Source: Alicyclobacillus sacchari | GTDB lineage: Bacteria > Bacillota > Bacilli > Alicyclobacillales > Alicyclobacillaceae | DNA: 64,000 bases | Direction of reading: 5' to 3' | NCBI RefSeq assembly: GCF_004366795.1 | Contig: NZ_SORF01000011.1 | Coordinates: 25,675-89,674 of the forward strand | Shown: positions 25,778 to 35,126 of the stretch, piece after piece | How positions within the stretch are numbered: position 1 is the first letter of the stretch | How the letters are laid out: each line of letters opens with the position of its first letter | The notes under the pieces: model-generated | Seen by the model: only the letters and a program-made list of their open reading frames with translations | Databases searched by the model: none | Told to the model about the DNA's origin: nothing | Program-made: the position numbers and the translations under genes

Positions 25778-25811
25778 GAAAGCGGTTCGACCCTTTGGGC
25801 GGACCGCTTTC
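25778..25811. terminator. Hairpin between convergent genes
   Basis: GAAAGCGGT pairs perfectly with ACCGCTTTC; no strong T run on either side. It lies between the YjcZ-like gene and the metalloprotease on the other strand. Confidence 0.5.
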
Positions 25812-25828
25812 CGCCTGTGCTATGCCTC

Positions 25829-26572
25829 TTAGGATTGCACCCAGCCGTCTTCTCGCAACCGAAACAATTCGTTTCCATGGTGCTTTAACCAGGCGCGCCT
25901 TTGCCGCCAATCTGGGATGATGGTTTCGACGATGGACCAAAAGCGTTGACTATGGTTCATTTCCCGCAAATGCGCCAGTTCATGGATGATCACATAGTCG
26001 ACGATCCGATCCGGCGCCTGGATGAGCCGCCAGTTCAACTGAATGTTGCGCTTGGTTGAACAACTCCCCCATCTGCTCCTCTGTTCCCTGACGCGTACGA
26101 TCTCCGGAAATAAGCCATGCTCAGTCGCCAGCGCCCACGTGCGCTTCGGCAAAACATCGGCCGCTAGCTGCCTGATGAGAGCATATAGCACCTGATGTTG
26201 AATCGCAGGTTGCGCCTCCGGTACGAAAATACATCTTTGATCCGGGTACATCCCAACGGTTGTCTCGGCCAGGTGAATGGACCAAGGCGTACCGCGCAGG
26301 CTGATGGTATCCCCCGGAACAAGAGGGAGAACGTCCAAGGCGGGCGACGTTTGTTGCTGTGCCAACACCCATTCGCGGTTACGTTCGATCGCGCCTTGAA
26401 TCGCGGCCATAGGTGTTCTTCGCGGTGCACTGACCCGCAACATTCCATTGTCCCAGCGCAAAATGATACGCACCTGGTTGGGACGCGGTGCTGCCACCGT
26501 ATACGGGATGATCACACCGTTTAACGCGATCTGATAGATTGGGTCCATGTCTTGATGTTTACGCTTGTCCAT
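25829..26572 (-). CDS. YgjP-like metalloprotease (M48/DUF45)
   Basis: 247 residues with RVREQRSRWGSCS and the zinc site IIHELAHLREMNHSQRFW, the two hallmarks of the YgjP/WLM-type domain. Likely a soluble zinc metallopeptidase or a protein with that fold; physiological role unknown. Starts are uncertain: ATG at 26572, ATGs slightly upstream at 26596 and 26590, and one at 26536 are all possible, none with a clear ribosome site. Confidence 0.85.
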   Translation of the reverse strand: MDKRKHQDMDPIYQIALNGVIIPYTVAAPRPNQVRIILRWDNGMLRVSAPRRTPMAAIQGAIERNREWVLAQQQTSPALDVLPLVPGDTISLRGTPWSIHLAETTVGMYPDQRCIFVPEAQPAIQHQVLYALIRQLAADVLPKRTWALATEHGLFPEIVRVREQRSRWGSCSTKRNIQLNWRLIQAPDRIVDYVIIHELAHLREMNHSQRFWSIVETIIPDWRQRRAWLKHHGNELFRLREDGWVQS

Positions 26573-26659
26573 AGATTCATTGTAGCGCATGGGCATAACC
26601 GTGTCGCTGGGAAGCAGACTACACGATAGTCCATCCAGTCCAAGATTGGAGGTTTCGCC

Positions 26660-27175
26660 ATGCATCGGTTAACACCTGTGGCTGTCGCTGTCCTGTCTGC
26701 CACCTTGCTTCTTGCTGGCTGTGGCGATGGAAATCGGCCAGCGAATCAAGCTGCGCTCGCCCAACAAGCTCTTCCCAGCGCGATCGCCGATCCGCCAAGC
26801 AAAGTGGATCTCCCGCACTATCAAGCACGCAATCCGCATTTTGATGTCATGACAAAAGATGGCAACATCGTGGTCCGCTCGGACGATCACGGCTGGAACG
26901 GACGCTCGATCGACATCTATTACGCGCCGCCAGAAGCCGTCATGATTCACGACGGTGATTATGTGTTGCGCGACGCGACGCACTTACAGCGCATCGCGTC
27001 GGTTCCCCTTAAAGGAAATCAAACCTGGATCGCCGTGTGGAACGTGAAGGGCCACACCTTGCCGCGAGAGTTTTATTTATTGGCTAAGACGAATGTCGGA
27101 CAGGCGAACATTGAACATGTGCTTTGGATGAATCAAGGATATATCGAAGGAGGGGCCGAGTCGCGCGTGCAATGA
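26660..27175 (+). CDS. Predicted lipoprotein, unknown
   Basis: 171 residues with a lipoprotein signal (residues about 1-21, LLLAGC lipobox). The mature part has no family I recognise; GHTLPREFYLLAKTNV and APPEAVMIHDGDYV look like beta-rich surface segments. GGAGG before the ATG. Divergent from the metalloprotease. Confidence 0.75.
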   Translation: MHRLTPVAVAVLSATLLLAGCGDGNRPANQAALAQQALPSAIADPPSKVDLPHYQARNPHFDVMTKDGNIVVRSDDHGWNGRSIDIYYAPPEAVMIHDGDYVLRDATHLQRIASVPLKGNQTWIAVWNVKGHTLPREFYLLAKTNVGQANIEHVLWMNQGYIEGGAESRVQ

Positions 27176-27200
27176 CGGCGGTTCGAGGGGCATTCGCCGT
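27175..27200. other. Hairpin between convergent genes
   Basis: ACGGCG at 27175-27180 and CGCCGT at 27195-27200 form an inverted repeat at the junction of two convergent genes. No T tract, so termination is only possible. Confidence 0.35.
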
Positions 27201-27703
27201 CAGCGAAGCCGCTGCCAGTGCCCCCAAAGCCCTTGAAACGCAACGCCGCCTGCGATTGCCATCAGCAATGAAACTGCCGTTTTAAGGGCGGTATAGCGTA
27301 TCCCGAAAAACGGCAGTTCCGCTGGCAGGCGGGTGAGCGATATCAACTGCCATGACGTCATGAAGGCAAAAACGGCCCCTGGTGCCGCATCTGCCGCCAA
27401 AAGTCCAGCTGCGAGCGGATAGACCGCAAAGCGGGAGCCAGTGCCGACAAGTCCCATCAAGGCCGCCAACGTGATGCCGATCACGCCTGATTGGGGTCCG
27501 AGCCAGAGCGCGATGGCAGCCGAATCGAATAATTGCGCCGCCAGCCCTGCGGCAAACATCGAAACCAAAATCCAAGGTATTGCGTTCACCAGCATGTCGA
27601 TGGCCTCGTTCCAACCTTCGGCCGCAACTTCTGGGCGCGCCCCCGCGCATATGGCGTACCCTGCAGCTGTAACAGCCGCTAGGCCTATCAGCGTCTTATC
27701 CAT
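27200..27703 (-). CDS. Half-size permease, YraQ/DUF318-like
   Basis: 167 residues with about four to five membrane helices. The segment IPWILVSMFAAGLAAQLF and the G-rich LMGLVGTGSRFAVYPLAAGLLAADAAPGAVFAFMTSW (in parts) resemble one half of DUF318/ArsP-type permeases, which are usually about 300 residues. ATG 27703 has GAGGG 6 bases upstream. Family link is moderate. Confidence 0.65.
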   Translation of the reverse strand: MDKTLIGLAAVTAAGYAICAGARPEVAAEGWNEAIDMLVNAIPWILVSMFAAGLAAQLFDSAAIALWLGPQSGVIGITLAALMGLVGTGSRFAVYPLAAGLLAADAAPGAVFAFMTSWQLISLTRLPAELPFFGIRYTALKTAVSLLMAIAGGVAFQGLWGHWQRLR

Positions 27704-27721
27704 ACACATCCCTCTTTCCTA

Positions 27722-29080
27722 TCAACCGGCAACGTGGATGGTCTGAGCGTTCCCTGCGCGCAAGGATTGAACGGTCGTTGTCCAGGTGTTTGGATCAGAC
27801 CAGGCGAGCGACCAAACCGCGACCCCCGCAAGTCCGTTCTGCGTCACGAGCGACAAGGTATCTTGATACGTGTTGGCCGTCGGGTACCATACTTCTGTGT
27901 AGCCGTCGGCATCTGGAAATTTGGTGTACATGAGATCAAGCGACGGACTCCACGCGCCAACGGGGGCTTTGTCTTGACGCAAAATGTCGGTGACAGCTCC
28001 TGCGCTCACGGGTGAACTGGTGACGCTCCCATCGCTGTGGACGTACCAAAAACGAGTATAAAACGGCATGCCAAGAATGAGCTTGTCGGTCGGTACGCCA
28101 GTGTTCAGCAAATCGTTGACACCAGCTGTCACCCACGGCAAATCGGCGACCGGACCGGGATCGGGATCTGTCCCCCAGTGTTCGTCATATGCCATTAAGA
28201 CGATTTCGTCTGCGTTATCGGCCAAGCCAGCATGGAAAAAGGCGAGACTATCGTCCAATGGGACGATATCCGGCGAGATGTCGACCGATAGATTGGCGTG
28301 GATGGGGGCGAGGGCTCGATGTAAATTCGCGATGAATTGTGTAAACAGATTTCGATCCGCAGCCGCCAGATTTTCAAAATCGATGTTGACGCCGTCCAAG
28401 TGATAGAGCTTGGACTGATAAACCAGTTCGTCGATCAGATTCGACTCCGCCTTTGGATTGGCGAGAACTTCGTGTGTCAAGGTCGCTGAGAACTGATTGT
28501 CAACCATGACCCATACCTTGATGTCATGCTGATGGGCGTAATCGACCACGGACGGTAATACGCTGCCGCTTAGATTTCCAGACGCATCCTGTAGGTGCAG
28601 CCACCCTGGGCTGACGACGTTCATGCCAGGATTATCCGCCATCAGTTGGATTGAGGAACTGGCTGACGTGGAAGGCAGCCAGCCAAGGACAATGTCCTGA
28701 TTGTTGTTGGCAATCGTCGTGATCGACTGAAACAACGACGTCTGTGCGCCACTATTCTGGACGGCTTGTGCACTGGTCTCGGGCAGGAGAGAGGTCAACA
28801 TTTTGAGTGGATCGGAAAACGGCAGCCGGACGTGAGCCGCCACGGCAGACGCGATGGACTCTGTCGGTGCCGTGGATTGTCCTTGATAGTCTGCCGTTCC
28901 GTAAAGTTGATTAAGTTCGATATTCGCTAGCTCGTCCGCTTCAGAGGTGGCAATTTGCTGCATTCCCGACTTGCCGAGGAATGCCCACACCGTGCATGCA
29001 CAACCGACCAAGAGAAGCAGGAGTGCGGCGGAAGCGGCGATGAATTGTGAGACGACGTTGCGAAGCGTGGTACGATCCAT
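27722..29080 (-). CDS. Membrane-anchored glycoside hydrolase family 18 protein
   Basis: 452 residues: one N-terminal membrane helix (about residues 12-36), a linker, then a GH18 barrel. The active-site segment LDGVNIDFENL carries the DxxDxE pattern with the catalytic Glu; LMAYDEHWGTDPDPGPV and LGMPFYTRFW are also GH18-like. Related Firmicute proteins act on spore cortex or cell wall peptidoglycan. ATG 29080 fits the AGAGG site 9 bases upstream better than GTG 29086. Confidence 0.88.
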   Translation of the reverse strand: MDRTTLRNVVSQFIAASAALLLLLVGCACTVWAFLGKSGMQQIATSEADELANIELNQLYGTADYQGQSTAPTESIASAVAAHVRLPFSDPLKMLTSLLPETSAQAVQNSGAQTSLFQSITTIANNNQDIVLGWLPSTSASSSIQLMADNPGMNVVSPGWLHLQDASGNLSGSVLPSVVDYAHQHDIKVWVMVDNQFSATLTHEVLANPKAESNLIDELVYQSKLYHLDGVNIDFENLAAADRNLFTQFIANLHRALAPIHANLSVDISPDIVPLDDSLAFFHAGLADNADEIVLMAYDEHWGTDPDPGPVADLPWVTAGVNDLLNTGVPTDKLILGMPFYTRFWYVHSDGSVTSSPVSAGAVTDILRQDKAPVGAWSPSLDLMYTKFPDADGYTEVWYPTANTYQDTLSLVTQNGLAGVAVWSLAWSDPNTWTTTVQSLRAGNAQTIHVAG

Positions 29081-29174
29081 GGCCACACACCTCTCTGTTG
29101 GAATTCCTACGAGAGTCTATGACCGGATTGCCCCGTTTAGAAGAATAACCGCAACGTGCTAGAATGACAGTGGA

Positions 29175-29855
29175 CTAGGATGATGGATTGGCTCGCCAAG
29201 CTGTGGAGCCATCTGCAAAGTACTCTTTCTTCCAAATGGCAGCTTCACGTTTCAGTCGTTCAATCAGCGTGTTTGCCGCCTCAAATGCAGCGGCTCGGTG
29301 TGGCGAGGACGCTCCACAGATGACGGCGATATCGGTCGGTAGGAGTTTGCCAATTCGGTGCCATTGCAACGTCTTCATGCCTGGGTAACGTCGCTCCACT
29401 TCGGCTTGAATGGTCGCTAGTTGTTTGTACACCATCTCCGGATACGCTTCGTACACCAGGTGATCGGTATGCCGCTGGCCAGTCCACTCGCGAACGGTGC
29501 CAACGAACAATACGGTTCCGCCATGGTTGGGATCTTCCAACAGCTGATATGCTTCCTCGACGGCGAGAGGCTTTTCGGTAACGCGCAGCCACGGCGCGAC
29601 ACTTTCCATTTCGCCGCCCCCGACGGGCGGAATGAATGCGATCTCGTCAGTTGGGCGCAACGTATCAGCCGGCCTTGCCAGCGCATGGTTTTTCGCGACA
29701 AGCACGTTCGCCAACGCATCCTCAAGCTGCGGATAGCGGCTTGCTACCAGACTAGGCAGCTCACCTGCTGGCAGTGCGTCTGGCACATCGATGCTGATTT
29801 TGTCTTGTCCCATGATTTCCTTTAAATTTGCAAACAGGCGAATTTCGATCTGCAT
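29175..29855 (-). CDS. moaDE: MoaD-MoaE fusion, molybdopterin synthase
   Basis: 226 residues. Residues 1-81 are MoaD, a ubiquitin-like sulfur carrier ending in FIPPVGGG; residues about 83-226 are MoaE (LFVGTVREWTGQRHTDHLVYEAYPEM, HRIGKLLPTDIAV, AIWKKEYF). One continuous frame without an internal ribosome site I can see. MoaD normally needs a free C-terminal Gly-Gly for thiocarboxylation, so the fusion should be cut after GGG or work unusually. GAGGTGATCC precedes the ATG. Divergent from moaC. Confidence 0.93.
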   Translation of the reverse strand: MQIEIRLFANLKEIMGQDKISIDVPDALPAGELPSLVASRYPQLEDALANVLVAKNHALARPADTLRPTDEIAFIPPVGGGEMESVAPWLRVTEKPLAVEEAYQLLEDPNHGGTVLFVGTVREWTGQRHTDHLVYEAYPEMVYKQLATIQAEVERRYPGMKTLQWHRIGKLLPTDIAVICGASSPHRAAAFEAANTLIERLKREAAIWKKEYFADGSTAWRANPSS

Positions 29856-29907
29856 GTCGGATCACCTCGTGCCAGTCGGTACAAATGGACAACAGGAGCG
29901 ATGTCAA

Positions 29908-30402
29908 GTGTCTGAGCAAAGTTTGAACCATTTTACACAGGATGGCCGACCTCACATGGTCGACGTCAGCGAAAAAGCTATCACCAAGCGTACAGCTGTC
30001 GCCGAATCGCTGGTGCGCATGCAAAGAGCGACGCGCGACGCTATTGTACACCAAGCGATGCGCAAAGGCGATGTCCTCACCATTGCAGAATTAGCTGGGA
30101 TTATGGCGGCGAAAAAGACGTCTGAATTAATCCCCTTATGCCATCCTGTACCCATTCATCACGTTTCGGTCGATATGGACTTCGAGGAGCGGGATCACCC
30201 CGAATGCGCTTGGCTGCGTATTGAGGCGCAGGTCGATACCGCGCATCAGACGGGCGTCGAGATGGAGGCGCTCACCGCTTGTACCGTCGCAGCGCTCACC
30301 GTGTACGACATGTGTAAGAAGGTCGATCGGGCGATTGAGATTGAGTATACGCGCTTGGTCTATAAGAGCGGGGGCGAAAGCGGCACCTTTGACCGCCGCT
30401 AG
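29908..30402 (+). CDS. moaC: Cyclic pyranopterin monophosphate synthase
   Basis: 164 residues with HMVDVSEKAITKRTAVAE, IPLCHPVPIHHVSVD and TGVEMEALTACTVAALTVYDMCK, all diagnostic for MoaC. Turns the MoaA product into cyclic pyranopterin monophosphate, the substrate of MoaD/MoaE. GTG 29908 is chosen because CAGGAG lies 9 bases before it; earlier starts overlap moaDE. Confidence 0.95.
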   Translation: MSEQSLNHFTQDGRPHMVDVSEKAITKRTAVAESLVRMQRATRDAIVHQAMRKGDVLTIAELAGIMAAKKTSELIPLCHPVPIHHVSVDMDFEERDHPECAWLRIEAQVDTAHQTGVEMEALTACTVAALTVYDMCKKVDRAIEIEYTRLVYKSGGESGTFDRR

Positions 30403-30448
30403 AAGCTCATGTTAGCAAGCGTTACAATAGAGGGAGGACGAAAGCGGA

Positions 30449-31411
30449 ATGTCGCCGCTTTTGATCTCACAAGTTGGGATGATGAAGATGAGTGAATCGA
30501 CGATTGGGGCCAAGGCAGAGCGGGCTCAAAAAATAGAAGAACAGCGAAAAAATCGCCCGGAATGGCTCAAGGTGACGGCGAAGACGGGCAAGAACTACAC
30601 GGCTTTGAAGGACATCATGCGCACGCAATCCCTGCACACGGTTTGTGAAGAGGCTCACTGTCCAAACATCTTTGAATGCTGGGAACAGCGCACCGCCACG
30701 TTTATGATTCTCGGCGACATCTGTACGCGTGCTTGCAGGTTCTGCGCCGTGCACACGGGACGGCCGACAGAGCTTGATCTCCGCGAACCCAAACGGGTCG
30801 CGGAAGCGGTCGTCGCTATGGGTCTCGAACACGTTGTCATTACTAGTGTCGCCCGGGACGATCTCGCCGATGGCGGCGCGTCGATGTTCGCCGCGACGAT
30901 TCGCGAGGTTCGCAAGCTGGTGCCGAGTTGCAGCGTCGAAGTGCTGATTCCCGATTTCGACGGCAACTGGGACGCACTGCGGCTCGTCATGGACGCGGAG
31001 CCGGATATCTTGAATCACAACGTGGAGACGGTGCGGCGCCTCTCTGACAGCGTCCGTTCGCGTGCGAAGTACGAGCGCACGCTTGAACTTTTGCGCCGCG
31101 CCAAGGAGATGAAACCCGCCATTCCGACCAAGTCCAGTATTATGGTTGGCGTGGGCGAAACGATGGAAGAAATTTATGCGACGATGGACGATCTTCGCCG
31201 CGTCGACGTCGATATCTTGACCATTGGACAGTATTTGCAGCCAACCGAAAAACACCTGGTCGTCGAGCGTTTTTATACGCCGACCGAATTCTTGCGGTTG
31301 CGTGGTGAAGGCTTGAAGCGAGGATTTCAACACGTCGAGTCAGGTCCCATGGTACGCAGTTCCTACCACGCCAAGGAGCAGGTACCAACGGGTGCGCAAA
31401 AACTGCGCTGA
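30449..31411 (+). CDS. lipA: Lipoyl synthase
   Basis: 320 residues. N-terminal cluster motif [12 protein letters not shown] and radical-SAM motif [15 protein letters not shown] are intact, as are DDLADGG and the late RSSYHA. Inserts two sulfurs into octanoyl-lipoyl domains. GGGAGG lies 11 bases before ATG 30449; an internal ATG near 30481 is an alternative. A TACAAT at 30423 may be its -10. Followed by lipB. Confidence 0.96.
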   Translation: MSPLLISQVGMMKMSESTIGAKAERAQKIEEQRKNRPEWLKVTAKTGKNYTALKDIMRTQSLHTVCEEAHCPNIFECWEQRTATFMILGDICTRACRFCAVHTGRPTELDLREPKRVAEAVVAMGLEHVVITSVARDDLADGGASMFAATIREVRKLVPSCSVEVLIPDFDGNWDALRLVMDAEPDILNHNVETVRRLSDSVRSRAKYERTLELLRRAKEMKPAIPTKSSIMVGVGETMEEIYATMDDLRRVDVDILTIGQYLQPTEKHLVVERFYTPTEFLRLRGEGLKRGFQHVESGPMVRSSYHAKEQVPTGAQKLR

Positions 31412-31452
31412 CGCCGTGACAACGCTCGATTTCGATTGTGGAGGTCATCGAG

Positions 31453-32145
31453 ATGGCAGTTGCGCTTGATTGGCAGTCGCTCGGCGAGATCGAATACGAT
31501 AAGGCTCTTGAATTGCAGTTGTCTCGCGTCGATACGTTGCTTGCCGGCGCGGATGAGCGACAGACGGTGTACGCTTTGGAGCATCCGCGGACCATCACCA
31601 TCGGTCGCAACGGTACGCGTGATCATATCCTGCTCCCTGCCGAAGTACTCGAGCGGCAAGGCTTTGTCGTGCGCGAAGTCGATCGCGGCGGCGATGTGAC
31701 ATACCACGGGCCTGGACAGTTGGTCTTGTATCCGATTCTTCACCTTGATCCGTGGGGAAACGACGTTTCCAGGTTTGTCCGTAATTTGGAAGAGTTCGTA
31801 ATCCGCGCTATCGCAAACGTGGGCATTACGGGCACCCGCGTTGGCGATCTGCCTGGTGTATGGGTTGGCGATGATAAGATTTGCGCCGTGGGTGCGCGTG
31901 TCAAGCGGCGCCCAAGCGGAGAATTCGTCACGTATCACGGCATCGCACTCAACGTCAATACGCAGTTGTCCGACTTTGGCGCCATTGTTCCCTGTGGCAT
32001 TCAGGATCGCGGGGTAACGTCCATCGCACAGGTATTGGGCGAGCCACAATCCTTGCCTGTCTGGGAGAAGGTGCTTTGCGACGCGTTTTGTGACGTGTTT
32101 GACTGCACTCTGACCCCCTCTGGGATGAGCCATGCAGACGCCTGA
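31453..32145 (+). CDS. lipB: Octanoyltransferase
   Basis: 230 residues with RGGDVTYHGPGQLVLYPI, GVWVGDDKICAVGARVKR and FGAIVPCGI, the last holding the acyl-transfer cysteine, plus the conserved lysine in DKI. Moves octanoyl from acyl carrier protein to lipoyl domains, the substrate of LipA. GGAGG lies 8 bases before the ATG. Overlaps the next gene by 14 bases. Confidence 0.95.
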   Translation: MAVALDWQSLGEIEYDKALELQLSRVDTLLAGADERQTVYALEHPRTITIGRNGTRDHILLPAEVLERQGFVVREVDRGGDVTYHGPGQLVLYPILHLDPWGNDVSRFVRNLEEFVIRAIANVGITGTRVGDLPGVWVGDDKICAVGARVKRRPSGEFVTYHGIALNVNTQLSDFGAIVPCGIQDRGVTSIAQVLGEPQSLPVWEKVLCDAFCDVFDCTLTPSGMSHADA

Positions 32146-33250
32146 GCCAATCACCGGACGGAATGGCGTAATCGGACTCTTTTTCGATCTCGTTGCCATC
32201 CCAAGCCCTTCGTTTCAAGAAGGGGCGATGGCCAGTGCATGTCGTGCATGGCTCGAACGTTTCGGCTGCGAGGTGCAGATCGACAACGCCGATCGCAAAT
32301 TCGGTGGGCAGACCGGAAATCTGTGGGCGGCCATGCCCGGTAGATCCGGCATGTCCGCCGTTTTGTTGTGTGCGCATCTGGACACGGTAAGGTCAGCGTC
32401 GAAAGCCGTGCCATACATCGATCACGAGGGCGTGATTCGCAGTCGTACCCTTGCGCAGTTAGGTGCTGACGACAAGGCGGGGGTTGCAGCGATTCTCGCA
32501 TCGATTCGGCGCCTGCACGAGGAGAACCTGCCTCATGGGGACATTCAGGTACTCTTGACCGTCGGTGAAGAGGCGGGGCTCTATGGTGTGCGATCACTCG
32601 AGCCCAGCGCCCTCGGCGCAGAGAGGGCGTTGGTGCTCGACTGCGATGGTCCGGTGGGTTCCATTGTCACATCGGGATCCGGTCTCGTTCGCTTGACTGG
32701 CACACTTTGTGCGGCGAGTGGCGCTGGCATGCCACAGGTCGGGGCGATGCAGGCGACTGCGCAAGCCGTCTCAGCCATGCGCCAGAAATCGTTTGGCGGT
32801 GCAACCATCGAGATCGATTCGTTTCATCCGGTGGACGGGGGCGTACAGGTGATGGGAAGAGCGATTGCGAGCGAGATCCATCTACTCGAAGACGCGGTCC
32901 GTGCTGCATCCGATGATTTTCAGCGGACGGCGGCCGCCTGTGGCTACGACGGCCGCGTCGAGCACGAACTCGTGTATCCGCCCTATGCCGTCGCGCGCGA
33001 GGGAGCCTGGTATCGTGCGGTAACTTCTGCGATCCGCCGCTCCAATCTCGCGTGTCAGGAGCTGCATGTGGTGCATGGGAGTGACGCAAACTGGTTGTCC
33101 ACGTTCGGTGTGGAAGCTCTGAATCTCGGCACAGGTTATAAAGGTTCACACTCAGAGGACGAGTGTATCAGCGTGACCAGTCTGTGCCAGCTTGAGCATC
33201 TCATCGTCGAGATTTGCAGTCAGGCGGGCATGGACAAGGAGGGATTTTGA
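32132..33250 (+). CDS. M20 family peptidase, PepT/YqjE-like
   Basis: 372 residues, nearly the size of B. subtilis YqjE. Metal motifs CAHLDTV, GADDKAGVAAIL, TVGEEAGLYG, LDCDG and a late GYKGSHSEDE are present. Probably an aminopeptidase of the tripeptidase T type; substrate unknown. ATG overlaps the end of lipB. Confidence 0.88.
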   Translation: MQTPEPITGRNGVIGLFFDLVAIPSPSFQEGAMASACRAWLERFGCEVQIDNADRKFGGQTGNLWAAMPGRSGMSAVLLCAHLDTVRSASKAVPYIDHEGVIRSRTLAQLGADDKAGVAAILASIRRLHEENLPHGDIQVLLTVGEEAGLYGVRSLEPSALGAERALVLDCDGPVGSIVTSGSGLVRLTGTLCAASGAGMPQVGAMQATAQAVSAMRQKSFGGATIEIDSFHPVDGGVQVMGRAIASEIHLLEDAVRAASDDFQRTAAACGYDGRVEHELVYPPYAVAREGAWYRAVTSAIRRSNLACQELHVVHGSDANWLSTFGVEALNLGTGYKGSHSEDECISVTSLCQLEHLIVEICSQAGMDKEGF

Positions 33251-33251
33251 C

Positions 33252-33785
33252 GTGATTCATCATGAAGAGACGATTGGCGAGGAGTCATTGTTTGCGGGAC
33301 GCATGATTCAGTTGAAGCGGCTGACAGTGAAACTGCCCAACGGATCGACCAGTACGCGGGAAGTTGTTGTTCATCCAGGTGCGGTGGCGGTGTTGGCCGA
33401 GGCGGAACCTGGTTTCGTCGTGCTTGTACAGCAATATCGCAAGCCGTGTGAAAAAGTCTTGTGGGAAATTCCTGCGGGCAAGTTGGAACCGGGTGAAGCA
33501 CCGGAACAAGCCGCGCTGCGGGAACTGGCTGAAGAAACGGGGTATGTCTCGAAGGATGTACAGCTGGTGCACAGTTTTTTCACGGCACCCGGATTCACCA
33601 ACGAGTATTTGCACGTCTATTTCACCAAGGCCGTGGAAGCCGGGGAGGTACACCCTGACGCCGACGAATTTGTCGAAGCGCGCCTCTTTGCCCGGGATGA
33701 CATTGAGCGGATGCTTGCAAACGGTGAAATCGAGGACGCCAAGACGCTCGTGGCGCTTTACTGGTGGCGCCAGAACGGCCGATGA
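33252..33785 (+). CDS. nudF: ADP-ribose pyrophosphatase (Nudix)
   Basis: 177 residues with a complete Nudix box, GKLEPGEAPEQAALRELAEE followed by TGY, and QYRKPCEKVLWEIPAG, typical of NudF. Hydrolyses ADP-ribose to AMP and ribose 5-phosphate. AAGGAGGG precedes the GTG. Its stop overlaps the next start, as nudF and yqxK are neighbours in B. subtilis. Confidence 0.92.
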   Translation: MIHHEETIGEESLFAGRMIQLKRLTVKLPNGSTSTREVVVHPGAVAVLAEAEPGFVVLVQQYRKPCEKVLWEIPAGKLEPGEAPEQAALRELAEETGYVSKDVQLVHSFFTAPGFTNEYLHVYFTKAVEAGEVHPDADEFVEARLFARDDIERMLANGEIEDAKTLVALYWWRQNGR

Positions 33786-34945
33786 AAACCTACTTTGCGG
33801 ACTTTCACATCCACGTTGGACGCGCAAAAGATAGGCCCGTGAAAATCGCCGCCGGGAAGAATCTTACGCTGACGAACTTGCTCGAACACGCGCAAACTGT
33901 GAAGGGGCTCGACATTGTCGGCGTGATCGACGGTGTGTGCGATCCGGTCTTGGCCGAACTGGACGAGTTGGTTGCAGCTGGCGATCTCGCCGAGTTGCCG
34001 GCCGGCGGCCTGCTCTATCGGGATCGGGTGCTGGTCGTCGTCGGATCGGAAATCGAATTGAAGGGGCCGAAGGGACGAGCCGCTCACTTTGGCTGCTGGT
34101 TTCCGAATCTCGCAGCGGCGCGCGATTTCAATGGATGGCTCAAGACGGTGCAAACAAACACTTCGCTGTCGTCTCAACTTGCGCGTACGGATGCTTCAGT
34201 GCTTAGTCAGGAGACGCACGAACGCGGTGGTTTGCTCGTGATCCATCACGCGTTCACGCCATTCAAAGGGATTCTTGGCGCTGCCGTCGACCGGGTTTCC
34301 GACTTCATCGATCTCGGTGCGATCGACGCGTTGGAACTTGGCCTTTCGGCGGATACGTCGATGGCTGACCGGATCGAGCAAATTCAGCCGTTCACATACC
34401 TTTCGAACTCAGACGCGCACGGTCTTGATACCATTGCCCGCGAATGCAATCGCGTGTTGCTTGCAGACTTGTCGTTCGCAGAGGTCCGCCGCTTGCTCGC
34501 TCGACAGGAAGGCAGGGAAATTGTCGAAAACATTGGCCTTCACCCAGTACACGGAAAGTACTATCAAACGCGCTGTCGACGCTGTGGTGAGGTTGCCGGG
34601 GAAGGGCGCGTGTGCAGTTGCGGAACGCATCGCCATGTGGTGACAGGAGTGTCGGATCGGATTGCCGCTTTGGCTGATTTTGCTGAGCCGCACCATCCAC
34701 ATTGGCGTCCTCCGTATCGCCACATTGTACCGCTGCTGGCCATTCCCGGGGTGGGGCCGAAAGCGTATCGGTCGCTGGTCGACGCTTTCGGCAGCGAACT
34801 CGCGTTGCTCCGAGAAGATATTGCCAAACAAGATGTGCAACAGGTTGTCGGTGAGGCTCTCGGAGAGCGCGTGTTTCAAACGTTGCGGGGCCATGTTTCG
34901 TTCGCGGCTGGAGGGGCAGGCACCTACGGCAAGTTGCTGGTGTGA
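33782..34945 (+). CDS. Endonuclease Q-like protein (YqxK, PHP domain)
   Basis: 387 residues. PHP phosphoesterase domain with DFHIHVG, GSEIELKG, HHAFTPFKG and SNSDAHGLDTIARECN; a Cys4 zinc ribbon (CRRCGEVAGEGRVCSCG); and a helix-hairpin-helix (LLAIPGVGPKAYRSLVDAFGSE). This architecture fits EndoQ, which nicks DNA beside deaminated bases. ATG overlaps the nudF stop. Confidence 0.85.
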   Translation: MKTYFADFHIHVGRAKDRPVKIAAGKNLTLTNLLEHAQTVKGLDIVGVIDGVCDPVLAELDELVAAGDLAELPAGGLLYRDRVLVVVGSEIELKGPKGRAAHFGCWFPNLAAARDFNGWLKTVQTNTSLSSQLARTDASVLSQETHERGGLLVIHHAFTPFKGILGAAVDRVSDFIDLGAIDALELGLSADTSMADRIEQIQPFTYLSNSDAHGLDTIARECNRVLLADLSFAEVRRLLARQEGREIVENIGLHPVHGKYYQTRCRRCGEVAGEGRVCSCGTHRHVVTGVSDRIAALADFAEPHHPHWRPPYRHIVPLLAIPGVGPKAYRSLVDAFGSELALLREDIAKQDVQQVVGEALGERVFQTLRGHVSFAAGGAGTYGKLLV

Positions 34946-34949
34946 GGGA

Positions 34950-34968
34950 GGGGCGTGCGCCCCTTTTT
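34950..34968 (+). terminator. Terminator after the EndoQ-like gene
   Basis: GGGGC-GTGC-GCCCC followed by TTTTT. Confidence 0.9.
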
Positions 34969-35126
34969 GCAAAATCTCGCAGACCATCAGGACAAATGAG
35001 AATTTCAAAGTCTAGCGGCGATACTCGTTTCATAGAATCCTGTTGAGAGGTGTGGTTGATGTACGCGCCTCTGGAACAAACGGCTTGTCAGGTCAAGTAG
35101 CCGACGCCGAATTTGGGGGATGGAAC

